Both the position numbers and the translations under genes were made by a program. Shown here piece by piece: positions 19,740 through 30,165 of a stretch of 64,000 bases of DNA (positions within the stretch are counted from its first letter, which is position 1; each line of letters begins with the position of its first letter). Under the pieces are notes generated by a model. It had not been told where the DNA came from. It made no database searches and saw nothing but the letters and a program-made list of their open reading frames with translations. This DNA is from an uncultured Tenacibaculum sp. (GTDB lineage Bacteria; Bacteroidota; Bacteroidia; Flavobacteriales; Flavobacteriaceae), in NCBI RefSeq assembly GCF_947498805.1, contig NZ_CANMLT010000002.1, positions 62,001 to 126,000 of the forward strand, in the 5' to 3' direction.

Positions 19740-20518
19740 TATTTGAAAAACTTCTTCGAATTTTCCCAATGAACATCCATTTCAACAAGGGACATTTCAG
19801 AAAGTTCTTTACCTTCTTTTTTGGCCGCCTCTTCTAAGTATTGGAAGCGATTGATGAATTTTTTGTTTGTTTTTTCTAAGGCATTTTCTGGATTTACACC
19901 AATAAATCGAGCGTAGTTAATCATTGAAAAAAGTACGTCTCCAAACTCTTTTTCAATCTTTTCTTGATCGTTGTTTTTAATTTCAGAGTTTAATTCTTCT
20001 AACTCTTCTTGAACCTTTTCCCAAACTTGGTGAGGCTCTTCCCAATCAAAACCAACTCCAGCAACTTTATCTTGAATTCGGTTAGCTTTTACCATAGCGG
20101 GTAAGCTTTTAGGAACTCCTTCTAAAACAGACTTTTTTCCTTCCTTTAGTTTTAATTTTTCCCAATTTTGTTTTACTTCTTCTTCATTAGCTACTTCAAC
20201 ATCACCATAAATATGAGGATGGCGATCTATAAGTTTTTCTGAAATACTATTGGCAACATCTGCAATATCGAAAGCCTTTTTCTCACTTCCAATTTTAGCA
20301 TAAAAAACGATGTGCAAAAGCACATCGCCTAATTCTTTTTTTATTTCGCTTAAGTCATCCTCAAGGATGGCATCCGCTAACTCGTAAGTTTCTTCAATAG
20401 TTAAGTGTCTTAAACTTTGTAAAGTTTGTTTTTTATCCCATGGGCACTTCTCACGAAGTTCATCCATAATATCTAACAAACGATTAAATGCTTCTAACTG
20501 TTGCTTACGAGTATTCAT
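19739..20518 (-). CDS. mazG: Nucleoside triphosphate pyrophosphohydrolase
   Basis: LREKCPWDKKQTLQSLRHLTIEETYEL…ELGDVLLHIVFYAKIG; two MazG halves. Confidence 0.95.
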   Translation of the reverse strand: MNTRKQQLEAFNRLLDIMDELREKCPWDKKQTLQSLRHLTIEETYELADAILEDDLSEIKKELGDVLLHIVFYAKIGSEKKAFDIADVANSISEKLIDRHPHIYGDVEVANEEEVKQNWEKLKLKEGKKSVLEGVPKSLPAMVKANRIQDKVAGVGFDWEEPHQVWEKVQEELEELNSEIKNNDQEKIEKEFGDVLFSMINYARFIGVNPENALEKTNKKFINRFQYLEEAAKKEGKELSEMSLVEMDVHWENSKKFFK

Positions 20519-20522
20519 GTTT

Positions 20523-20942
20523 TTATTCTTCAGTTTCAGCTTCAGTAGCTAATTCGATAGTAGAAAAATCGAAACCAGCATTCACTAAAATGTTATACCA
20601 CTGAACTACTTTTTTAATGTTTGAAGTATATACTCTTTCATCGTCGTAGTTTGGTAAAACCTCTCCAAAATAAGCTTGTAATTTGTTTCCGCTTTCTTTA
20701 TGAGAAATAGCTTCTTTACCACCTTCCTTTTCAGCGATGTTTTTGAACACTTGTCCTAAAGGTACCTCTTCTTCGTAAGTGTAGATAGCAATATTATCTA
20801 ATAAACTTACATTGTGAGTTGCAGTAATAGGAAAACGCTTTCCATCTACAATAGACTTAACGATTACTCCTGTTTTTGTTTGTGATAAAATCTCGTATAA
20901 ACCTGGCTTACCTGTTACGGCTATAATTTTACTAAATTCCAT
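20523..20942 (-). CDS. DUF5606-like protein
   Basis: MEFSKIIAVTGKPGLYEILSQTKTGVIVKSI; adjacent to mazG and def. Confidence 0.75.
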   Translation of the reverse strand: MEFSKIIAVTGKPGLYEILSQTKTGVIVKSIVDGKRFPITATHNVSLLDNIAIYTYEEEVPLGQVFKNIAEKEGGKEAISHKESGNKLQAYFGEVLPNYDDERVYTSNIKKVVQWYNILVNAGFDFSTIELATEAETEE

Positions 20943-20981
20943 ATGTTAATGTTTTAATCTTGATGTTATATCAAGTTGTTA

Positions 20982-21569
20982 TTATCTTTTTTTTGCATTA
21001 GGAAAACGCATCCTGTAAGGAGCAGTTATTTTTCCTTTTGAAATGTTTTCTAACTTCTTTTTGATCAATCTCTTTTTTAAAGAAGATAACTTATCTGTAA
21101 ATAATACTCCTTCTATATGATCATATTCATGTTGAAAAACACGAGCAGCCATTCCGCTTAAAACCTCTGTATGTTTTTCAAAGTTTTCATCTTGATACTC
21201 AATCGTGATGGTTTCTTGACGAAATACGTCTTCATTAATATTAGGAATACTTAAACACCCTTCATTAAAAGCCCATTCGTCTCCTTCTTCTTTTACGATC
21301 TTTGGATTTATAAAAACTCTATTAAAGTTTTCTAATACTTTACGTTCTTCCTCATCCAAATCTTCGTCATCAGCAAATGGAGTAGCATCAACCAAGAATA
21401 AACGAATCGCTCGTCCAATTTGAGGTGCTGCTAAACCTACACCGTTGGCGTTATACATAGTCTCCTTCATATTAGCAATTAACTTGCTTAATTCAGGATA
21501 ATCAGCGTCAATTTCTTTTCCTACTTTACGTAACACAGGGTCTCCGTAAGCAACAATAGGTAAAATCAT
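20982..21569 (-). CDS. def: Peptide deformylase
   Basis: GVGLAAPQIG, EGCLSIP, QHEYDHIEGVLF. Confidence 0.96.
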   Translation of the reverse strand: MILPIVAYGDPVLRKVGKEIDADYPELSKLIANMKETMYNANGVGLAAPQIGRAIRLFLVDATPFADDEDLDEEERKVLENFNRVFINPKIVKEEGDEWAFNEGCLSIPNINEDVFRQETITIEYQDENFEKHTEVLSGMAARVFQHEYDHIEGVLFTDKLSSLKKRLIKKKLENISKGKITAPYRMRFPNAKKR

Positions 21570-21651
21570 TTAGTACTATTTTTATTTTAGTGGTTCGCAA
21601 AAGTACAAAATTAACGATAAGCCAATTTGTAAATTGCCAAGAATTTATTCA

Positions 21652-22062
21652 CTATTGGTTATATAAATAGCTTTGTAAGATAATTGTGGCGCTAATTTCA
21701 TCAACTAATGCCTTGTTTTGGCGTTGTTTCTTTTTTAATCCACTATCAATCATTGTTTGAAAAGCCATTTTAGAGGTAAAGCGCTCATCAACTCTTTTAT
21801 AAGGGATAGAAGGGATTTCTTTTTCTAATTTCGTTATAAATGGAGCAATTAATTGTTCACTTTCACTATCGGTGTTATCCATTTGTTTGGGTTTACCAAT
21901 AACAAACAATTCAACATTTTCTTTGGCTATGTATTCTTTTAAAAAAGGAATTAAATTATTGGTATCAACAGTGGTAAGTCCAGATGCAATAATCTTGAGT
22001 TCATCTGTAATTGCAATTCCTGTTCTTTTTTTACCAAAATCAATAGCTAAAATTCTACCCAT
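21652..22062 (-). CDS. ruvX: Holliday junction resolvase RuvX/YqgF
   Basis: MGRILAIDFGKKRTGIAITDELKIIASGLTTV…VDERFTSKMA. Confidence 0.95.
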   Translation of the reverse strand: MGRILAIDFGKKRTGIAITDELKIIASGLTTVDTNNLIPFLKEYIAKENVELFVIGKPKQMDNTDSESEQLIAPFITKLEKEIPSIPYKRVDERFTSKMAFQTMIDSGLKKKQRQNKALVDEISATIILQSYLYNQ

Positions 22063-22181
22063 ATAAAAACTTTTGGCAAAGGTAATTGAAATTAAACAAG
22101 GAGTAAAAATCTGTTTAAAAAATGTATCTTCGCGATAAATATTGAATGCAATTTTATTTTTGCTGAAAATTTATTTTAAAA

Positions 22182-22997
22182 ATGACAGAATTACAATCAA
22201 TTATAGAAAAAGCTTGGGATAATAGAGAGCTTTTAAAAGAAGAAACTACTATAAATGCTATTAGAGAAGTAGTAAATTTACTTGATGCGGGTGAGTTACG
22301 TGTTGCAGAACCAGTAAATGACGGATGGCAAGTAAATGAATGGGTAAAGAAAGCGGTAGTCTTATATTTCCCAATTCAAAAAATGGAAACTTTAGAAGCA
22401 GGAATCTTTGAATACCATGATAAAATTCCATTAAAACGTGGTTATGAAGCAAAAGGAATTAGAGTTGTTCCAAATGCAGTAGCACGTCACGGAGCATATA
22501 TTTCTGCAGGTACTATTTTAATGCCTAGTTATGTTAATATTGGGGCATATGTAGATGAAGGTACCATGGTAGATACATGGGCAACCGTAGGATCTTGTGC
22601 ACAAATTGGAAAAAATGTACACTTATCAGGAGGAGTTGGTATTGGAGGAGTTTTAGAGCCTTTACAAGCAGCTCCAGTGATTATCGAAGATGGTGCTTTT
22701 ATTGGATCTCGTTGTATTGTAGTAGAAGGAGTAAGAGTAGAGAAGGAGGCAGTATTAGGTGCTAATGTAGTATTAACTATGAGTACTAAAATTATTGATG
22801 TTACCGGTGATGAGCCAGTGGAGATGAAAGGATTGGTTCCTGCACGTTCAGTAGTGATTCCAGGAAGTTATACAAAGAAATTTGCAGCTGGAGAATATCA
22901 AGTTCCTTGTGCATTAATTATTGGTAAAAGAAAAGAAAGCACCAATAAGAAAACTTCATTAAACGATGCTCTTAGAGAGTACGATGTAGCTGTTTAA
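22182..22997 (+). CDS. dapD: 2,3,4,5-tetrahydropyridine-2,6-dicarboxylate N-succinyltransferase
   Basis: Left-handed beta-helix acyltransferase with DapD N-terminus; GAYVDEGTMVDTWATVGSCAQIGKNVHLSGGVGIGGVLEPLQA. Confidence 0.96.
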   Translation: MTELQSIIEKAWDNRELLKEETTINAIREVVNLLDAGELRVAEPVNDGWQVNEWVKKAVVLYFPIQKMETLEAGIFEYHDKIPLKRGYEAKGIRVVPNAVARHGAYISAGTILMPSYVNIGAYVDEGTMVDTWATVGSCAQIGKNVHLSGGVGIGGVLEPLQAAPVIIEDGAFIGSRCIVVEGVRVEKEAVLGANVVLTMSTKIIDVTGDEPVEMKGLVPARSVVIPGSYTKKFAAGEYQVPCALIIGKRKESTNKKTSLNDALREYDVAV

Positions 22998-23011
22998 AAA
23001 ACTATTGTTTT

Positions 23012-23941
23012 ATGCAAATAGATGCTGTAGTCTTATGGGTAGATGGTGGTGATGTGAATCATCAGAAGAAAATGATGAAGTACTTGGGTAAAGATGTAGA
23101 TGTTACCTCTAGAAAAGTACAAGATCGATTTAATCAGGTAGAGGAAATTGAGTTTACCATAAAGTCTATTATTAAGAATGCTCCTTATATAGAGAACATT
23201 TACTTGGTAACAGATAATCAAACGCCTACTTTTTTAAAGAAGGAAGAACTACCTAAGGTTAAGTTAATTGATCACATGGATATTTTTGGTAGTTATCAAA
23301 AGTATTTACCAACATTTAACTGTTTACCCATAGAAACAGTAATGGCTAATATTCCAAACCTTTCAGAACATTTTATATATTTCAATGATGACTGTTTCTT
23401 GATTAATAAGACGAAAGAAACAGATTTTTTTGTTGAAGGAAATCCAGTATTGAGAGGTAAATGGACAAAATTTTATGAAGATATCTGGATTAGAGAATTC
23501 TTCAATAAAGTATTAAAAAAGAAAAAGAGAGTATACGGTTATAAATTAGGGCAACAGAACATAGCCAAGAGTTTAGGTTTCAAAAAATACTTTAAGTTCG
23601 ATCATACTCCACATCCACTTAGGAAGTCAACGATAAAAAAGTATTTTGAAGAGCATCCAGATATGGAAGAACTGAATGTAAAACATAGATTTAGACATCC
23701 AGATCAGTTTACCTTACAAGGATTGGCTAATCATATAGAGATAAAGAATAAGACCTGTGTGTTAAAGAACGATTATCAATTACTTTACATTCAGTCTTAT
23801 AAGAAAGCTTTGTTATATTATAAAATGTTATTCTTTTTAAAGAGAAGGAAAGCATTGTTTATGTGTTTGCAGAGTTTAGATAAAGCGGCACCCAATAAGC
23901 TAGCTTTTTTTAAGGAACAACTTACCAAAATAATCAAATAA
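23012..23941 (+). CDS. Stealth family protein (capsule/sugar-phosphate transferase-like)
   Basis: IDAVVLWVDGGD (CR1), YLVTDNQTP and HFIYFNDDCFL (CR2), HTPHPLRKS. Confidence 0.85.
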   Translation: MQIDAVVLWVDGGDVNHQKKMMKYLGKDVDVTSRKVQDRFNQVEEIEFTIKSIIKNAPYIENIYLVTDNQTPTFLKKEELPKVKLIDHMDIFGSYQKYLPTFNCLPIETVMANIPNLSEHFIYFNDDCFLINKTKETDFFVEGNPVLRGKWTKFYEDIWIREFFNKVLKKKKRVYGYKLGQQNIAKSLGFKKYFKFDHTPHPLRKSTIKKYFEEHPDMEELNVKHRFRHPDQFTLQGLANHIEIKNKTCVLKNDYQLLYIQSYKKALLYYKMLFFLKRRKALFMCLQSLDKAAPNKLAFFKEQLTKIIK

Positions 23942-23999
23942 GAAGTTAGTTATTGTTTACACTAACGGAATAAATTAGTAATAAAAATATCAGAGAACA

Positions 24000-25199
24000 A
24001 TGAAAGTTTTAATTTGGAACGATTTTATCTTGAAGGCTAGAAAAGGTGGCCCAACAACGTATTTATATAACCTTCGAGAATCTGTTAAAGCCAATAAGAT
24101 AGATAATGTTACTTTTTTAAATAATAAAGAAGCTAAGGAGAAGCTAGTTAGTTCCCCAAAATTTACTAATTTTTACAAAAAACATATTGTAAGTAATCTA
24201 TTTAGACTTTTAAAAGGAAAAGACTTTGAAGCTCAAAATAGAAAGGAAAAAATTATAAGACGTCGTACGAGTCATGGTAAATTGCCAGCTGAAATAAATC
24301 TAGACGATTATACGCATATTCATTTTCATACGACTTCTGCATTTTATAAAAATGCTCATTTACTAAAAGACTTTAAAGGAAAAACCCTTTTAACTTCTCA
24401 CTCTCCAAAAGCGACGCATATGGAGGTTATTGAGGAGTTTTTATCAGGAATTGAATTAAACGAAGATGAAAAGCAAAAATTTGAGGAAGTAGATAGATTT
24501 TCTTTTGAAAATGCAGATTATGTAGTATTCCCGTGTAAAGAAGCGCAAGAACCTTATTTTAATTCTTGGGATAAGTACAAGGATATTACTTTAAAAAATG
24601 ATGTAAAAGAGTTTTTAACCTGTACGTTAGAATCTAAAATTACTTTAAGTAGAGAAGAGGTTTTTGCTAAATATAATATTCCTGAAGATGCTTTTGTTAT
24701 TACGTATTTTGGACGTCATAATGAAGTAAAAGGGTATGACATTTTAAAAGCTTTGGGAGAACGAATATTACCAAAACATAAGAATGTCTATTTCTTGTTG
24801 GCAGGAAAAGAAGCCCCGATAGTAGGATTAAATCATGAAAGATGGATTGAAGTAGGATGGACGCAAGATCCGCATTCCATTGTTGGAGCTTCTGATTTAT
24901 ATATTTTGCCAAATAGAGAAACATTTTTTGATTTAGCTTTACTAGAAGTTTTATCAATTGGTACCGTTAGTTTGGTAAGTAATACTGGAGGAAACAAATA
25001 CTTTAAAAGATTACCAGAGGAAGAAACAAAAGGAATGTTGTTTTTTGATCAAAACGATTTAAATGATTTGGAAGCTAAATTTAATCAAGTTTATTCTGGA
25101 TCGTACAGTAAAGAGTGGAACAAAGAATTATTTGAAAAGTATTTTAACAATTCACATTTTGCACCGAATTATTTAAAAATGATTGGTGAATTAAAATAG
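24000..25199 (+). CDS. Glycosyltransferase family 4
   Basis: KVLIWNDFILKARKGGPTTYLYNL; ITYFGRHNEVKGYDIL; GWTQDPHSIVGASDLYILPNRETFFDLALLEVLSIG. Confidence 0.85.
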   Translation: MKVLIWNDFILKARKGGPTTYLYNLRESVKANKIDNVTFLNNKEAKEKLVSSPKFTNFYKKHIVSNLFRLLKGKDFEAQNRKEKIIRRRTSHGKLPAEINLDDYTHIHFHTTSAFYKNAHLLKDFKGKTLLTSHSPKATHMEVIEEFLSGIELNEDEKQKFEEVDRFSFENADYVVFPCKEAQEPYFNSWDKYKDITLKNDVKEFLTCTLESKITLSREEVFAKYNIPEDAFVITYFGRHNEVKGYDILKALGERILPKHKNVYFLLAGKEAPIVGLNHERWIEVGWTQDPHSIVGASDLYILPNRETFFDLALLEVLSIGTVSLVSNTGGNKYFKRLPEEETKGMLFFDQNDLNDLEAKFNQVYSGSYSKEWNKELFEKYFNNSHFAPNYLKMIGELK

Positions 25200-25203
25200 A
25201 ACT

Positions 25204-26313
25204 ATGATGTCTAAAAAATATGATTACCTAATTGTAGGAGCAGGTTTATATGGAAGCGTTTTTGCACATGAAGCTACTAAGAAAGGAAAGAAGTGCTTAG
25301 TAATTGATAAAAGAACGCACAGAGGAGGTAATGTTTATTGTGAAAATAAAAACGGAATAAATGTTCATAAGTATGGAGCACATATTTTTCATACAAATGA
25401 TAAAGAAATTTGGGATTATTTAAATCAGTTTGCTGAATTTAATAATTATATAAACTCACCCGTAAGTATTTCAAAAGGAAAATTATACAATCTCCCTTTT
25501 AATATGAATACTTTTAATCAATTATGGGGAGTTACCAAACCAAGTGAGGCAAAGCAAATTATTGACGAGCAAGTTGCTAAATATGGTGTTAAGAAGCCAC
25601 AAAACCTAGAGGAACAAGCATTGTCATTGGTTGGTAAAGATGTATATGAAGCTTTAATAAAGGAATATACAGAAAAGCAATGGGGAAGAAAAGCTACGGA
25701 GTTACCTGCTTTTATCATTAAAAGATTACCTCTAAGATTTACGTTTAATAACAATTATTTTAGAGATAAGTACCAAGGAATTCCAGTAGGAGGATATAAT
25801 GTAATTATTGAAGGACTTCTTAAAGATATTGAAGTTAAGCTGAATGTAGATTTTTTTGAAGATAGAGAAGAATTAGAAAAGTTAGCAGATAAAGTTGTTT
25901 TCACCGGTAAGATTGATGAATATTTTGACTACCAATATGGTGAGTTAGAATATAGATCATTACGTTTTGAGCATGAAGAATTGGAAATGGATAATTACCA
26001 AGGAAATGCAGTAGTGAATTATAATGATTTAGAATATAAGTTTACTAGGATTATAGAGCATAAGCATTTTGAGTTTGGTACTCAAAAAAACACAATTGTT
26101 ACTAGAGAATATCCAGAAAAATGGGATAGATCTAAAGAAGCGTATTATCCAGTAAATGATACAAAAAATTCAGAATTATATAATCAATACAAAAAGCTAT
26201 CTGAAACTAAAGGGAATGTGATTTTTGGAGGTAGATTGGCTGAGTATAAGTATTATGATATGCACCAGGTTGTGGGAGCTTCATTGGCAAGAGTAAAAAA
26301 AGAATTGGCATAA
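25204..26313 (+). CDS. glf: UDP-galactopyranose mutase
   Basis: YDYLIVGAGLYGSVFAHEATKKGKKCLVIDKRTHRGGNVYCE; YTEKQWG; YPVND. Confidence 0.95.
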   Translation: MMSKKYDYLIVGAGLYGSVFAHEATKKGKKCLVIDKRTHRGGNVYCENKNGINVHKYGAHIFHTNDKEIWDYLNQFAEFNNYINSPVSISKGKLYNLPFNMNTFNQLWGVTKPSEAKQIIDEQVAKYGVKKPQNLEEQALSLVGKDVYEALIKEYTEKQWGRKATELPAFIIKRLPLRFTFNNNYFRDKYQGIPVGGYNVIIEGLLKDIEVKLNVDFFEDREELEKLADKVVFTGKIDEYFDYQYGELEYRSLRFEHEELEMDNYQGNAVVNYNDLEYKFTRIIEHKHFEFGTQKNTIVTREYPEKWDRSKEAYYPVNDTKNSELYNQYKKLSETKGNVIFGGRLAEYKYYDMHQVVGASLARVKKELA

Positions 26314-26871
26314 ATGGAAAATGTTTTAGCTGATCTTCAGCAAGTTTTACATGATGGAAAAACAATTCTATATCCTACCGATACGGTTTGGGGTTTAGGG
26401 TGTGATGCTACGAATAAAGAAGCGGTTCAAAAGATTTATTCGATAAAAAATAGAGAAGAATCTAAGAGTTTAATTATTCTAGTAAGTTCTATTGCTATGC
26501 TAAAAGAATTTGTTTCTGAGATTCCTGTAAAAGCTTTGAATATTTTAGAATCAGCTACAAAGCCAACTACTATAATCTATCATAATCCGAAAGGATTGGC
26601 ATCAAATACGATAGCGTCTGACAATACTATTGCTATTAGAATTCCTGATAGCGAGTTTTGTATTGAAATGATTGACTTGTTTGGAAAGCCCATTGTTTCA
26701 ACTTCTGCAAATATTAGTGGAGAACCAACTCCAAAGTCTTTTTCAGAAATAAGTGAGGCTATTTTAAATAGTGTAGATTATGTGGTAAATTTGCAGCAGG
26801 ATAAAGTAAATGAAAAGTCATCTACCATCTTAAAAATAGATGGAGATGATATTATTGTGATTAGAGAATAA
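26314..26871 (+). CDS. L-threonylcarbamoyladenylate synthase (Sua5/YciO/YrdC)
   Basis: GKTILYPTDTVWGLGCDATN…KNREESKSLIIL…STSANISGEPTP. Confidence 0.93.
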   Translation: MENVLADLQQVLHDGKTILYPTDTVWGLGCDATNKEAVQKIYSIKNREESKSLIILVSSIAMLKEFVSEIPVKALNILESATKPTTIIYHNPKGLASNTIASDNTIAIRIPDSEFCIEMIDLFGKPIVSTSANISGEPTPKSFSEISEAILNSVDYVVNLQQDKVNEKSSTILKIDGDDIIVIRE

Positions 26872-26874
26872 TAT

Positions 26875-28296
26875 ATGCAGCAATATTTTAAAGAAGCTAT
26901 TTCTAACGAAATATTTGAATATATAACAAAAGCATCAACTGAATTAGGGCTTGAATCTTATGTAATTGGAGGTTTTGTAAGAGACTACATTTTACAAAGA
27001 GGAAGCGCTAAAGATATTGATGTTGTTACTATTGGAAGTGGTATTGAATTGGCACAAAAAGTAGCCGAGTTACTTCCAAATAAACCAAAAGTACAGGTTT
27101 TTAAAACCTATGGTACGGCAATGCTACGTTTTAAGGAAATTGAAATTGAATTTGTAGGTGCTCGTAAAGAATCTTATACCGAAGATAGTAGAAATCCTGA
27201 GGTGTCAGAAGGAACTTTACAAGATGATCAAAACAGAAGAGATTTTACCATAAATGCATTGGCTTTAAGTTTAAATGAAGGTAATTTAGGAGCTTTATTA
27301 GATCCTTTTGGAGGGATTTCAGACTTAGAGAACAAAATCATTAAAACTCCTTTAAATCCGGATATAACTTATTCTGATGATCCTTTAAGAATGTTAAGGG
27401 CTATTCGTTTTGCTACACAATTAAATTTTATAATCGAAGAAGAATCTTTAGAAGCCATTACCAGAAACGCTCATAGGATTGAGATTATTACCAAAGAACG
27501 AATTGTTGTAGAATTGAATAAGATTTTAGCTTCTCCAAAACCTTCAATTGGCTTTTTACTATTGGAAAAAACAGGTTTGTTAAAACGAATTATACCTGAA
27601 CTTACCGATTTAAAAGGAGTAGAAGATGTTGAAGGACAAAAACATAAAGATAATTTTTATCACACGTTAGAGGTAGTAGATAATATTTCTGAGAATACAG
27701 AAGATGTTTGGTTGCGTTGGGCGGCTTTATTGCATGATATAGGAAAGGCGCCAACGAAAAAGTACCATCCAAAAATAGGGTGGACCTTTCATTCTCATGA
27801 ATTTGTAGGTTCTAAAATGACATACAAGCTTTTTAAGAGGCTACGTTTACCATTGAATAATAAGATGAAGTTTGTACAAAAGATGGTATTGTTAAGTTCA
27901 AGACCTATAGTACTAGCTTCAGAAGTTACGGATTCTGCAGTAAGAAGATTGGTCTTTGATGCTGGAGATGATGTAGAAAGTTTAATGACTTTATGTGAAG
28001 CGGATATTACAACGAAGAATCCAAAGAAGTTTAAACGTTATCATAAAAACTTCGAGATTGTACGTAAGAAAATAAAAGAAGTAGAAGAACGAGATAGAGT
28101 ACGTAATTTTCAACCACCAATTACAGGAGAGGAAATTATGAAAACTTTTAATTTAACACCTTGTAGAGAAATTGGTCAGATAAAAGAAGCTATTAAAGAA
28201 GCTATTTTAGATGGTAAAATTCCTAATGAATATGAAGCGTCTTATCAATTCATGATAGAAAAAGGAAAGAAGTTAGGATTAAAAATAGAAGCATAA
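26875..28296 (+). CDS. CCA tRNA nucleotidyltransferase with HD domain
   Basis: YVIGGFVRDYILQRGSAKDIDVV; RRDFTINALAL; LHDIGKAPTKKYH. Confidence 0.94.
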   Translation: MQQYFKEAISNEIFEYITKASTELGLESYVIGGFVRDYILQRGSAKDIDVVTIGSGIELAQKVAELLPNKPKVQVFKTYGTAMLRFKEIEIEFVGARKESYTEDSRNPEVSEGTLQDDQNRRDFTINALALSLNEGNLGALLDPFGGISDLENKIIKTPLNPDITYSDDPLRMLRAIRFATQLNFIIEEESLEAITRNAHRIEIITKERIVVELNKILASPKPSIGFLLLEKTGLLKRIIPELTDLKGVEDVEGQKHKDNFYHTLEVVDNISENTEDVWLRWAALLHDIGKAPTKKYHPKIGWTFHSHEFVGSKMTYKLFKRLRLPLNNKMKFVQKMVLLSSRPIVLASEVTDSAVRRLVFDAGDDVESLMTLCEADITTKNPKKFKRYHKNFEIVRKKIKEVEERDRVRNFQPPITGEEIMKTFNLTPCREIGQIKEAIKEAILDGKIPNEYEASYQFMIEKGKKLGLKIEA

Positions 28297-28326
28297 AAAA
28301 AGAGAAGTTTTAAACTTCTCTTTTTT
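28295..28326. terminator. Bidirectional terminator between convergent genes
   Basis: AAAAAAGAGAAGTTT-TA-AACTTCTCTTTTTT. Confidence 0.85.
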
Positions 28327-28338
28327 ATTTATAATACT

Positions 28339-30165
28339 TTATAAAGATTGCATCTCTACTAATTTTTTATAAGTTCCGCTTTTAGCTAACAGTTCACTGT
28401 GCGTTCCTTGCTCAACGATTTTTCCTTTTTGCATCACTACAATGAGATCTGCCTTTTGAATGGTTGATAAACGATGCGCAATAACTACTGAAGTTCTGTT
28501 TTGCATCATTTTTTCTAAAGCTTCTTGCACTAATTTTTCTGATTCTGTATCTAAAGCTGAAGTTGCTTCATCTAAAATCATAATTGGTGGATTCTTTAAA
28601 ACGGCACGTGCAATACTTAAACGCTGTTTTTGTCCACCTGATAATTTACCACCACCATCTCCTATATTTGTATCATATTGATTTGGTAAACCTTCAATAA
28701 ACTCATGTGCATTAGCCACTTTGGCAGCAGCAATAATTTCTTCATTTGTTTTATTGTCCAGTCCAAGCGTAATATTATTCTTTACACTATCGTTAAACAA
28801 TATAGAATCTTGAGTAACTAAACCTTCTAATTGTCTTAAGGAGTGTTTTTTAATATTTTTAATATCAATCCCATCAATTTTAATACTTCCTTCATTGACA
28901 TCGTAAAAACGAGTTAACAAGTTAGCAATGGTAGATTTTCCACTTCCAGATTGTCCTACTAATGCAACCATCTTCCCTTTAGGGATGGTCAATGAAAAGT
29001 CTTTTAAGACATAATCGTCTGCATATTTAAAAGAAATATTGTCTAAATGAATATCTGAGTTAAAATCCTTTTTGTCAATAGCATTCTCAGCATCTTCTAA
29101 AGGATTTGGAGTTTCAAGAACTTCCAAAACTCTTTCTGCTGCTGCATTTCCTTTTTTAATATTGTAGTTTGCTTTAGAAATTGCTTTTGCTGGCGTTAAA
29201 ATATTATAGGCTAATCCTAAGAAAACAATAAACGTGTTTCCAGTGATACTTTTTTCTACCAATACTAAGTTTCCTCCATACCAAAGTAGAACTCCAAAAA
29301 CCATAATACCCAAAAATTCACTAGTTGGACTAGCTAGGTTTGTTCTATTTAGCAATGAATTAAGGAATTTCTCAAATCTACTAGTGGAATCAGAAAATTT
29401 CCCTTGAAATTCATTTTCGGCATTAAAGGCTTTGATAACCTTTAAACCACTTAAGGTCTCTTCTAATAAGGACAAAAAATATCCTTGCTCTTTTTGAACA
29501 TTATCAGATTGTCTTTTTAAGCTTTTTCCAATTCTTGAGATTACTAGCCCAGCTATTGGTATGAAAACAAAAATGAAAATGGTCAATTTTGGACTTAAAA
29601 AGAGCATATATAGCACTGTGAAAATAATAGTTAAAGGTTCTCTAACTAATAGTTCAAGCATAGATAGGAAAGAATGCTGTATTTCTAAAACATCGGTACC
29701 TATACGAGCCATCATATCTCCTTTTCTTTTCTCAGAAAAATAGGAAACAGGTAACTCTATAGTTTTTTTATATAAATCATTTCTAATATCCTTTAAAATT
29801 CCGTTTCTAAGAAAAGTAATATTGTAAAGAGCTAAATAGTTAAATAAATTTTTCAGTAAGAAAACAACCGATATAAGAATAATTACAGCAAGTAATGCTT
29901 TAGATGGGTCTTCTCCTAATAATCGTTGAACTTGATAAGTAAATAAATCATTGATGAATTTACCTGTGTTTTCGTAATTTTTAAGTAACGGCTCAACTGT
30001 AATAATTTCAGCTTCTTTTGGTTGAAATATTACTTTTAATAAGGGCATTAAGACAATAAATGATAACCCTGAAAATATGGCATATAATATATTGAAGAAA
30101 ATATTAAGTATTCCGTATTTTTTATAGGGTTTGGCGTATTTTATTATCTTTTTAAAATATTCCAT
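28339..30165 (-). CDS. ABC transporter, permease/ATP-binding (MsbA-like)
   Basis: ABC TM domain; Walker A GQSGSGKST; LSGGQKQRLSIARA; ILDEATSALD. Confidence 0.93.
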   Translation of the reverse strand: MEYFKKIIKYAKPYKKYGILNIFFNILYAIFSGLSFIVLMPLLKVIFQPKEAEIITVEPLLKNYENTGKFINDLFTYQVQRLLGEDPSKALLAVIILISVVFLLKNLFNYLALYNITFLRNGILKDIRNDLYKKTIELPVSYFSEKRKGDMMARIGTDVLEIQHSFLSMLELLVREPLTIIFTVLYMLFLSPKLTIFIFVFIPIAGLVISRIGKSLKRQSDNVQKEQGYFLSLLEETLSGLKVIKAFNAENEFQGKFSDSTSRFEKFLNSLLNRTNLASPTSEFLGIMVFGVLLWYGGNLVLVEKSITGNTFIVFLGLAYNILTPAKAISKANYNIKKGNAAAERVLEVLETPNPLEDAENAIDKKDFNSDIHLDNISFKYADDYVLKDFSLTIPKGKMVALVGQSGSGKSTIANLLTRFYDVNEGSIKIDGIDIKNIKKHSLRQLEGLVTQDSILFNDSVKNNITLGLDNKTNEEIIAAAKVANAHEFIEGLPNQYDTNIGDGGGKLSGGQKQRLSIARAVLKNPPIMILDEATSALDTESEKLVQEALEKMMQNRTSVVIAHRLSTIQKADLIVVMQKGKIVEQGTHSELLAKSGTYKKLVEMQSL

